Positions 1 through 7,325 of a stretch of 17,791 nt of DNA are shown piece by piece. Source of the DNA: JBBDRX01 sp040905245 (GTDB lineage: Bacteria > Bacteroidota > Rhodothermia > Balneolales > Balneolaceae); the NCBI GenBank assembly GCA_040905245.1, contig JBBDRX010000107.1:1-17791 (forward strand), read 5' to 3'. The translations under genes and the position numbers were made by a program. The notes below the pieces were generated by a model that had not been told where the DNA came from, ran no database searches, and worked only from the letters and a program-made list of their open reading frames with translations. The number at the start of each line of letters is the position of its first letter. The stretch's first letter is position 1.

Positions 1-1163
1 CGAACCGGTTCATCCCTAAGCCTTTCGATTTCATGAAGAACCGCATCTATCGCGTCTGCAGTCGCCGGGCTTCGAGTCAAAACGCCGGCCGTAAACAGCC
101 CCGGATAGAACAGATTACTCCCGTAGGATCCAAATACCGCATAGGCGAGCCCCTTTTCACTCCGAACCACCTGAAACAGACGTCCGGAAAAGCCGCCGCT
201 CAGCACCTGGTTCATCACCTGTAAAGCCGCATAGTCGGGATTGTCCCTCCTTCCACCCAAGTGTCCCAGAAGTACATAGCTCTGATTTACATCCCGTTTG
301 TCAATAAAATAAATTCCACTATCCTCCAGAAACGGGATATCAGGAAACCGAAGCTGGCTCCTCTCTCCACGAGGCAGATTTCCAAACGACTGTTCCAGAA
401 GTTCTTTCATCGTTTCCGAGTCAAAATCACCAGCCACGCCAATCATCAGATTTTCCCCGATAAATGCATCTTCATGAAAGGCCACCAGGTCGAAACGGGT
501 AATCCGATCCAGTGTCTGGTACTCCATGATACGCCCATAGACTGAATCGGCACCATAGATCAATCTGCGAAACTCGCGCCGGGCAATCTGTCCGGAATCA
601 TCATTTCGTCTGGAGATCATGCTTTTCAGTTGTGTTCTTGCAAGCTCTACATCCTGCTCCGGATAGGCCGGGCGTACGATCAGTTCTCCGAGAAGAGAGA
701 CCAATTCTCCGGTATTCTCTTTAAGAAGGTTCAGCCGGACCTGGCCGGACTGAAACCCCATCGACACCTCCAGGGTTGCCGCCCGATCTTCCAGAATTCT
801 CTGCATTTCGTCAGAGGGGGTTGCAACACTTCCTCCACTCTCCATCGCCTGCGCAACCATCTGCTCAAGTCCTTCCAGGCCTTCCGGCACCTGAACCCCA
901 CCGGTTCGTGCCATAACTGTGATATCCACCAGCGGGAGCTCATCGTCCTCGAGAAGATAGATACGAATGCCATTGCTCAGCTCCGCAATATCCAGTTCCG
1001 GCCGTTCAAATTTGTTCAGAGGCGGATACTCCAGCTCCTGCCAGCTTTTCTGCCCTTGTACAGTGAACGGCATCACAAAAAAAAGAAGAAGCAGTCCCCA
1101 AAATCCTTTATGAAACCCGTATAGTGGGGATACTCCAATATAGGTATGTACCATTCCCGTCAT
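1..1163 (-). CDS. M16-family peptidase, zinc-less subunit (3' end outside window)
   Basis: Reading the minus strand from ATG 1163 gives 387 residues with no stop before the window edge, so the C-terminus is missing. It begins with a signal peptide: hydrophobic residues 22-34, probable cleavage near VQG-Q around 37. The rest is an M16 (insulinase/pitrilysin-like) fold. Where active members have HxxEH, this one reads GLEGLEQMV (residues 95-103), so it cannot bind catalytic zinc the usual way. It keeps the other M16 hallmark, an Arg and Tyr seven apart (R334 and Y341 in VVRSEKGLAY), which contact substrate backbone in the family. The start is supported by AGAGGTG at 1177-1171, seven bases upstream. 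The gene follows the zinc-bearing M16 gene by 16 bp on the same strand, so the two are probably co-transcribed and form a periplasmic heterodimer. The family is clear; substrate and heterodimer are inferred. Confidence 0.9.
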   Translation of the reverse strand, partial: MTGMVHTYIGVSPLYGFHKGFWGLLLLFFVMPFTVQGQKSWQELEYPPLNKFERPELDIAELSNGIRIYLLEDDELPLVDITVMARTGGVQVPEGLEGLEQMVAQAMESGGSVATPSDEMQRILEDRAATLEVSMGFQSGQVRLNLLKENTGELVSLLGELIVRPAYPEQDVELARTQLKSMISRRNDDSGQIARREFRRLIYGADSVYGRIMEYQTLDRITRFDLVAFHEDAFIGENLMIGVAGDFDSETMKELLEQSFGNLPRGERSQLRFPDIPFLEDSGIYFIDKRDVNQSYVLLGHLGGRRDNPDYAALQVMNQVLSGGFSGRLFQVVRSEKGLAYAVFGSYGSNLFYPGLFTAGVLTRSPATADAIDAVLHEIERLRDEPV

Positions 1164-1179
1164 TTCGATTCACCTCTCA

Positions 1180-2739
1180 TCAATCATTCTCTTTTCCGGT
1201 AGAGTCCCGGTTTACAATGGAACCGACGGTCCGGTTCTCTTTGACCAGATAACGCATTGCAACGCGTTGCAGGTCTTCAAGGCGTACCGATTCGAGATCC
1301 TCAAGATAGGTAAACACCCTTCTCCAGTCTCCCTGCTGAGCATGAGTCTCGGCAAACTGAAGCGCCAGACCCCGATTGGAATTGAGGCCCCGAATCAGGC
1401 TTGCCCGCGCATTTGTCACCGCCCGGTCCAGTTCTGATTGTTTCGCCTCTCCCCGCTTCACTTTATCGATCTCCTCATCGATCATTCGTTCCAGTGTCGG
1501 GAGTTCAACTCCCCGGTTGGGTACTGCCAGTGTCAGGAACATCGATGGATACTTGGTTCCCGGAAATCCGTTAAAAGCTGTGACGTCCAGAGCTGCCCGT
1601 TCCTGTTCGACCAGTCGACGATAGAGACGGGAAGTCCGCCCATCAGAAATAACCGCACCGAGAATTTGCAATGCAGGCCAGTCTTCGTGCATTTGATCCA
1701 CAGTATGATATCCGGCCAACAAAATTGGCTGGCTGTCCTCTTCGATCACCAACCTCCGTTCTCCTCGTTGCCGTGGCTCTTCGGTGACTACTTCCAGTTC
1801 GGAGCGCCTGGCTGGGAGATCACCAAAATAACGTTCCGCAAACTCTCTCATTCGGGCCGGATCCACATCTCCGGCGATCGCCACCGTGAGCCTTCCCGGT
1901 GTATAGTACTGTTCATAGAACTCGCGCGTGTCACGAATCGTTGTCGACTCAATATCCGAGGGCCATCCAATGACCGGATTCCGATAGGGGTGAGCGGAAT
2001 AGGCGACGCTTAAAAACTCCTCTACCAGCCGGCCGATCGGGCTGGAATCGGTCCGCATTCTGCGCTCTTCATGAATCACTTCCTTCTCTGCATAGAACTC
2101 CCGGAATACCGGGTCCCGAAAACGATCTGCCTCCAGCAAAAACCATAGCTCCGCCCGGTTTTCCGGCAAACTGTAGTAGTAACCCGTTGCATCGGCACTG
2201 GTGAAGGCATTCAGGCCGGTACCCCCTTCCCGTTCAATAATCATTGAGAACTCGTTGTTCACGACATAGGCCGCAGCCGAATCCCGGTACGCCTCAAATC
2301 GGCTGCGATACTGTTTCAGCTTTGTGCTGTCGGGGACAGGCCGGTTTCTTTCCAACAACCAGGAGCGGTAGGCATCATCCATTTTCCGAATCCACCTCTG
2401 TTCACGCTCCCAGTTCGTTGTACCGATCTCTTTTGTCCCCTTGAACACCATATGCTCGAACATATGGGCAATTCCGGTCCGATTGGCAGGTTCATTAACG
2501 CTCCCGACATCTGCAAATGTGACGAAACTGGCCACAGGAGCAATATCCCGCTCAATAATGATAAAATGGAGTCCGTTCTCAAGCGTAAACTCGGTGACAC
2601 GCTCTTCAAAAGACTCCAGACCCTGAGCTTGCGAGGCCGGGGCTAACAGACAGCACAGAAGAGCAATCACCAGGCCGATGCTTCCAGCAGTATGTTTTCC
2701 TGCTGTCGAACCGGATCGGGCCCATTTCACTTCTCTCAT
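1180..2739 (-). CDS. M16-family zinc peptidase, catalytic subunit
   Basis: A 519-residue periplasmic or envelope zinc metallopeptidase. A signal peptide is evident (hydrophobic residues 21-34, probable cleavage at SQA-QG after residue 38). The inverted zinc motif HMFEH lies at residues 92-96. The third zinc ligand is probably E224 in AEKEVIHEERR (217-227). A charged insert of about 60 residues (105-165) sits between the zinc motif and GLNAFTSADAT (175-185), as in many bacterial M16 proteins of this type. The second M16 domain lacks the Arg/Tyr substrate-binding pair: the aligned stretch LVEQERAALDV (376-386) has Val and Leu there. The next gene carries that pair but lacks zinc ligands, so the two products probably act together. 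The start ATG has only a weak upstream GGGGT. The upstream spacer separates this gene from a divergent rhodanese gene. Substrate unknown. Confidence 0.92.
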   Translation of the reverse strand: MREVKWARSGSTAGKHTAGSIGLVIALLCCLLAPASQAQGLESFEERVTEFTLENGLHFIIIERDIAPVASFVTFADVGSVNEPANRTGIAHMFEHMVFKGTKEIGTTNWEREQRWIRKMDDAYRSWLLERNRPVPDSTKLKQYRSRFEAYRDSAAAYVVNNEFSMIIEREGGTGLNAFTSADATGYYYSLPENRAELWFLLEADRFRDPVFREFYAEKEVIHEERRMRTDSSPIGRLVEEFLSVAYSAHPYRNPVIGWPSDIESTTIRDTREFYEQYYTPGRLTVAIAGDVDPARMREFAERYFGDLPARRSELEVVTEEPRQRGERRLVIEEDSQPILLAGYHTVDQMHEDWPALQILGAVISDGRTSRLYRRLVEQERAALDVTAFNGFPGTKYPSMFLTLAVPNRGVELPTLERMIDEEIDKVKRGEAKQSELDRAVTNARASLIRGLNSNRGLALQFAETHAQQGDWRRVFTYLEDLESVRLEDLQRVAMRYLVKENRTVGSIVNRDSTGKEND

Positions 2740-2982
2740 AAGTCTACCCCGATTCTTTTTGGGTTGCAGTCGTTTCTGAAAATCAGAGGAAAAGCAGAAA
2801 AGTCCAAAAGAGAAATACCGGACAACAGCTGTACCAATTCCGCTGTCTATCTGTTATCTTGCGTAGCGGAAATGTATATTCTGGTTGATAAAAAGCACAA
2901 TCAGGCAGATTTGGACAGACATCCAGTCCTGTTGTAAAGCAACATATCTGCCGCACAGATTATAAATCAAATGGGGAACGGC
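2740..2982. other. Divergent intergenic spacer
   Basis: About 240 bp between the start codons of the M16 peptidase gene (minus) and the rhodanese gene (plus). Promoters for both units should lie here. I looked for TTGACA/TATAAT-like pairs and for the Bacteroidota-type TAnnTTTG box on both strands and found nothing with convincing spacing. I see no tRNA, no hairpin of note and no credible ORF. Confidence 0.5.
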
Positions 2983-3384
2983 ATGAAAAAAAAGCATACA
3001 CCCCTGATTGTTACGACCTTTTTAACTCTCATACTACTTATGGCTGCAGCACTTTTTTCGAATAAGAAAAGCGGGGACATGGATCCCCAGGCATTCAAGA
3101 AAGAACTGGAAAACCGTTCCGGGGTTGTCATTGATGTACGGACACCGGGCGAGTATGAAACGGGACACCTCGCAGAGACCGATTATCTGATTGATTTTCT
3201 CTCCGACGATTTTGATGAGGAGATCAACAAACTGGACAAGGAAAAAACCTATTACCTCTATTGCCGGTCCGGAAACCGAAGTGGCAAAGCAATGAAAAAG
3301 ATGCTCGATGCCGGTTTTCAGGAAGTATACAATGTCGGCGGATATGAAGAGCTCGTCGCAGCCGGAATTCCATCAAAACGATAG
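2983..3384 (+). CDS. Membrane-anchored single-domain rhodanese-like sulfurtransferase
   Basis: The protein is 133 residues from ATG 2983. An in-frame ATG at 2971 would add four residues. I prefer 2983 because it has GGGGA at 2973-2977 five bases upstream and opens with the basic run MKKKH before a hydrophobic segment (residues 8-25), a typical N-terminal anchor or signal. One rhodanese domain follows, with VVIDVRTPGEYETGHL near the front and the active-site loop CRSGNRS with the persulfide-forming Cys at residue 94. The loop and size resemble PspE-type single-domain rhodaneses, which move sulfane sulfur to thiol acceptors outside the cytoplasm. No Cys precedes the mature region in a lipobox. 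It lies 49 bp before ppc on the same strand and may share its transcript, but no functional link is evident. The sulfur acceptor cannot be told from sequence. Confidence 0.88.
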   Translation: MKKKHTPLIVTTFLTLILLMAAALFSNKKSGDMDPQAFKKELENRSGVVIDVRTPGEYETGHLAETDYLIDFLSDDFDEEINKLDKEKTYYLYCRSGNRSGKAMKKMLDAGFQEVYNVGGYEELVAAGIPSKR

Positions 3385-3433
3385 TACTCCCGATTTTTTG
3401 AACCATTCCCAGTCGGACAACACTTAACAAATA

Positions 3434-6247
3434 ATGATTTCTATGACCTGGAAAGAAGCCATTCAATCCTATGCAGAACAGTCAGGAATCAGTAAGCCCC
3501 TGACGCGACGCATCTATACACTCACTGAAATGATGGAGCAGCTCATCCTCCGAAAAGAACAGGACTCCCTGTTCAAGCTCGCCGCCGAGCTGCCGCAGCT
3601 CAGCTCCAGTGTACTCAAAGAGACATCGGACAGAAACGCGATCAAGGAGCTTCAGAAACAGATCGCCGGGCTTTCTCACAAAGAGATTGTAGACCTTCTT
3701 CGCATCTACACTATTTTTTTCCATCTGGTCAACTCGATGGAACAGCACGAAATTATTCGTATTAATCGGGAACGAGCCCTCAAAAGCAGCCCGGACAATC
3801 CCAGAACCGAAAGTATCCGGGATGCCGTACGATCTTTCAAGGAAGATGGTTACAGTTTTGAAGAGGCCGCCAAACTTTTCCGAAAACTGGATATCCAGCC
3901 GACCATTACGGCACACCCGACAGAGGCCAGGCGACGAAGCATCCTCAACAAACAGGATCAGATCAGTGGAATGATCACACAGCTGGACCGGGAGAACCTG
4001 ACCCGGGACGAACGACAGATGCTCATGCATCAGGTCTTCAGCGAACTGGTTCTGTTGATCTCGACTGATGAAGTCCGTTCGGAACGACTTACTGTTGAAG
4101 ATGAAGTGGAAAACGGACTCTTCTACTTTACCAACTCGATCTGGGAAACCGTGCCACGGCTTTACGATGATATCCACAATGCGTTCCAGACCTACTACGA
4201 TCAGGTTCCCGAGATGCCGATCATCCTCCGGTATCGTTCGTGGATAGGAAGTGACCGGGATGGCAATCCGAATGTGACCAGCGAAATTACCTGGAACACG
4301 GTTCTGGAACAGAGAAAGACCGTACTGGAGCTCTATCTGAGAGAGCTGGACGAACTGCGCCGCTACCTGAGTCTCTCTCGTAATCTGATCGAGATTCCGA
4401 AGGAACTGCTCAAGTCCCTGAAGCGAGATCAAAAGGAGGCCCCCGTATCGGACCGGTACGCCCGACGATACAATAATGAGCCCTTCCGTCGAAAAATCAC
4501 ACACATGATGCATCGACTGCGCAAGCTCATTGAAGATCTGCAGGACGAACCGAGACATCTGCTGGCCAGCGCACAGTCTTACCGGGCGGGCGATTTTGTC
4601 TCCGACCTGGAACTGATCCGTGACTCCCTGAGAAAGTGTAACCTGCACGAAGTCGCCAATTTCGGCCGGTTCAACAATCTAATTATCCGCGCAAAAACAT
4701 TCGGTTTTCACCTCGCAGGTCTGGATATCCGACAACACAGCGAACTCCACGCCGATGCAGTAGAAGAGCTTCTGAAACTTGCCGGAGTCACAGACAAGTA
4801 TACTTCTCTGAGTGAAGAGGAAAAGGTAGATCTACTGGCTGCAGAGTTAAAAAATCCGCGCCCTCTTCTCCCTGTCAGTGCCAAAGTGACGTCGGATACC
4901 GATCGTATTCTCAGCGTTTTTGTTCTGCTGAACGATATCCTGGAGCTGGACGAGAATGCTTTCGGTGACTACATCATCAGTATGACTCATGGCGTTAGTG
5001 ACCTCTACGAGGTGATGATACTCGGCAAAGAAGCCGGGCTCTGGGATTACAAAAACGGGAAAGTCACCAGTCAATTTGATCTGGTCCCCCTCTTTGAAAC
5101 TATTGAGGATCTTGAGAAGAGTGCCGGCATCATGGAGGGTATCTTCAGCAACCCGCTCTACAGTGAGCATCTGGAGTCCAGAAACCGGTTTCAGGAGATC
5201 ATGCTCGGTTATTCGGACAGTAACAAGGATGGGGGATACTGGATGGCAAACTGGGCACTGCAGAAAGCTCAGGAAGAGCTGGGACAAGTGCTCCGACGCC
5301 ACAAAATTGACTTCCGACTCTTTCACGGCCGTGGGGGAACCGTCGGGCGTGGTGGTGGTCGCTCCAACAAAGCAATTCTCGGCCTCCCGCCAATTAGTAA
5401 CAATGGTCGTATCCGCTTTACCGAACAGGGAGAGGTGATCTCTTTCCGCTACTCACTGCCGGAAATTACGCGCCGCCACCTGGAGCAGGTGGTAACAGCC
5501 GTTGCCCGGGTGACGGCAGCAGGAGACCTGAGTGAACAATCTTCTGTCAACGACCCCTATTTTACAGAGTGCATGGACAGACTTTCTTCACGTTCCATGA
5601 CCATGTATCGAGATCTGATCGACCATGAAGATTTCTGGGACTGGTACAAATCGGTCACACCGGTCGGACATATCGGGAACCTGCCAATTGCATCCCGGCC
5701 GGTATCCAGAAGCAGCTCCCAGGAACTTCAGTTCGATAGTTTGAGAGCCATCCCGTGGGTGTTTGCCTGGACTCAGGTACGGTATAATGTACCTGGATGG
5801 TATGGTGTCGGAACGGCTCTGAACGAATTTCTCGATGAGAAGAGTGAGAATCTCGATATTTGCAAGAAGTGGTACGAAGAGAAGACCTTTTTCCGTTCCA
5901 TCGTGGACAATTCACAGCGAGAAATGGCACGAACCCATCTGCTGACATCAGAACTCTATGCAGAACGTATCGGGGATGGATTTCACGATATTCTTGCCAA
6001 TGAGTTCACCCAGGCAAAAGAGGCGATACTCAAAATCACCAACCAGAAAAAGATTCTGGACAACCGAAAGGTGATACAGGACTCGATCCATTTCCGGAAC
6101 CACTTCACCTATCCGCTCAATGTGATTCAGGTTGAATTGCTCAAACGATGGGATCAGGCTGCCGACGAATCGGAGCATGAGGCACTGAGAAATGTACTCT
6201 ATCTGAGTATCAACAGTGTTGCTGCCGCAATGCAGAGTACCGGTTAA
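3434..6247 (+). CDS. ppc: Phosphoenolpyruvate carboxylase
   Basis: The 937-residue enzyme converts PEP and bicarbonate to oxaloacetate and phosphate, refilling the TCA cycle in the cytoplasm. It is full length, against 883 residues in E. coli. Family motifs appear in order: TAHPTEARRRS with catalytic H161; GSDRDGNPNV; LDIRQHS; GYSDSNKDGGYW (592-603); FHGRGGTVGRGGG (630-642); and the C-terminal PLNVIQVELLKR region. Of the residues that bind the inhibitor aspartate in E. coli, R587 and R832 correspond to R639 and R888, both kept. K773 aligns with R833, and N881 in the C-terminal NTG aligns with S935, as the protein ends MQSTG. Feedback inhibition may therefore differ. ATG 3434 and ATG 3443 are both possible starts, and neither has a clear Shine-Dalgarno. 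The stop codon overlaps that of the convergent symporter gene within TTAA. Confidence 0.97.
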   Translation: MISMTWKEAIQSYAEQSGISKPLTRRIYTLTEMMEQLILRKEQDSLFKLAAELPQLSSSVLKETSDRNAIKELQKQIAGLSHKEIVDLLRIYTIFFHLVNSMEQHEIIRINRERALKSSPDNPRTESIRDAVRSFKEDGYSFEEAAKLFRKLDIQPTITAHPTEARRRSILNKQDQISGMITQLDRENLTRDERQMLMHQVFSELVLLISTDEVRSERLTVEDEVENGLFYFTNSIWETVPRLYDDIHNAFQTYYDQVPEMPIILRYRSWIGSDRDGNPNVTSEITWNTVLEQRKTVLELYLRELDELRRYLSLSRNLIEIPKELLKSLKRDQKEAPVSDRYARRYNNEPFRRKITHMMHRLRKLIEDLQDEPRHLLASAQSYRAGDFVSDLELIRDSLRKCNLHEVANFGRFNNLIIRAKTFGFHLAGLDIRQHSELHADAVEELLKLAGVTDKYTSLSEEEKVDLLAAELKNPRPLLPVSAKVTSDTDRILSVFVLLNDILELDENAFGDYIISMTHGVSDLYEVMILGKEAGLWDYKNGKVTSQFDLVPLFETIEDLEKSAGIMEGIFSNPLYSEHLESRNRFQEIMLGYSDSNKDGGYWMANWALQKAQEELGQVLRRHKIDFRLFHGRGGTVGRGGGRSNKAILGLPPISNNGRIRFTEQGEVISFRYSLPEITRRHLEQVVTAVARVTAAGDLSEQSSVNDPYFTECMDRLSSRSMTMYRDLIDHEDFWDWYKSVTPVGHIGNLPIASRPVSRSSSQELQFDSLRAIPWVFAWTQVRYNVPGWYGVGTALNEFLDEKSENLDICKKWYEEKTFFRSIVDNSQREMARTHLLTSELYAERIGDGFHDILANEFTQAKEAILKITNQKKILDNRKVIQDSIHFRNHFTYPLNVIQVELLKRWDQAADESEHEALRNVLYLSINSVAAAMQSTG

Positions 6248-7314
6248 CGGGATTCGGATTTCCGGTTCTGAGCCGGGGTTGAACCCTGGCTCGGATCATG
6301 CGCAACACGCTGAGGCAAGAACTCTTGCGGGTAGTGTGAGATATAGCTTTCGCCGAAAAGGCGGTTATGGATCGCTGTATTCTGATAGATCTCCCAATCG
6401 CGTTCCCCGATACGCCGGTACCAGAGTGTAACCCCCGAGGAAGTCATCACGATAAATGTGGAATAGAGAATGGCGATCCAGAGCATCTGACTCTGTACAG
6501 GCTCCGAAAAACTGAGCAGAATGATGGCAAAAGCAACAGGGCCGTTCTGAATCCCCGTTTCAAGAGAGATGGCACGCTGGAAAATGGGTTCAAGACGGAA
6601 GAGCCGGGAAAACCAGTATCCAAACAAAAATCCCATTAACCCCACACAAATCGACGCCGCATAGACCTGCCAGGGTGTTTCCAAAAACAGGCTTCCATGT
6701 CGGAAAAACGCGGTCCCGATCAGATAGAGAATCACAATGATCGCTACAAATCCTGCCGTATCCTCTGCAGTTTTGGCCCACGCTCTGGACCGAACCCGCA
6801 GAACCATCCCCGCACCCGCAGGTATCAGAACCAACAACAGAGAGCCGACGATATTCCCGGTCGGAATCACGAAATTCGTATCACTGCCGGCCGCTCTCAT
6901 CGCATCGCTGATCTCTCGGGTAAACGTACTCGCATAAAACTCGAGCAAGAGAGGCATCAACAACAAGGCAAGCAGCGTCGAAGCCGTAGTCATGGCGATA
7001 CTGAGCGCTACCGAACTTCGCGCAAAGTAGGAGAACATATTGGATGTACTCCCTCCGGGAAGACACCCGATCAGTATCAGGGCAATCGCGAACTCCGGTG
7101 GCAGCTGCAGGAAAACAGAGAGACTCCATGCGACAAGCGGCATCAAGCCGAACTGGGACAGAAACCCGATGAGGACTCCCCTTGGCTTACGGGCCACGGT
7201 CCGAAAGTCGTCAACCGTCAGGCTCGCCCCCATCCCGAACATGATCACCAAGATCATCAGCCCCAGTAACAGCTGATCGATATCATGCAATAGCTGTGTA
7301 TCAAATTCCATCAT
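6244..7314 (-). CDS. BASS/SBF-family sodium-dependent symporter
   Basis: A 356-residue inner-membrane protein with about ten hydrophobic segments across residues 15-300. It has the signatures of the bile acid:sodium symporter family: FGMGASLTVDDF (26-37), GCLPGGSTSN (83-92) and ETGIQN (252-257). The last two lie at the crossed-helix sodium and substrate site in structures of family members. Bacterial members carry organic anions such as pantoate, 2-keto acids or bile-acid-like compounds, and the substrate here cannot be read from sequence. After the last helix comes a hydrophilic tail of about 55 residues (302-356), longer than I would expect, probably cytoplasmic. ATG 7314 lies 11 bp behind the acyl-CoA ligase stop, so the two are probably co-transcribed. 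ATG 7311 is an equal alternative start. The stop overlaps that of ppc by 4 bp. Confidence 0.9.
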   Translation of the reverse strand: MMEFDTQLLHDIDQLLLGLMILVIMFGMGASLTVDDFRTVARKPRGVLIGFLSQFGLMPLVAWSLSVFLQLPPEFAIALILIGCLPGGSTSNMFSYFARSSVALSIAMTTASTLLALLLMPLLLEFYASTFTREISDAMRAAGSDTNFVIPTGNIVGSLLLVLIPAGAGMVLRVRSRAWAKTAEDTAGFVAIIVILYLIGTAFFRHGSLFLETPWQVYAASICVGLMGFLFGYWFSRLFRLEPIFQRAISLETGIQNGPVAFAIILLSFSEPVQSQMLWIAILYSTFIVMTSSGVTLWYRRIGERDWEIYQNTAIHNRLFGESYISHYPQEFLPQRVAHDPSQGSTPAQNRKSESR

Positions 7315-7325
7315 ACGGCTGTCCG

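Noticed and set aside
2821..2970. Candidate promoter elements TTGCGT/TATATT and TTGATA upstream of the rhodanese gene
   Set aside because: Spacings (10 bp, or no matching downstream box) do not fit a sigma-70 or Bacteroidota-type promoter.
3482..4648. Long (388-codon) minus-strand ORF inside ppc
   Set aside because: It is a shadow of the ppc coding frame: no family motifs, while the plus-strand frame has full PEP carboxylase signatures through the same region.
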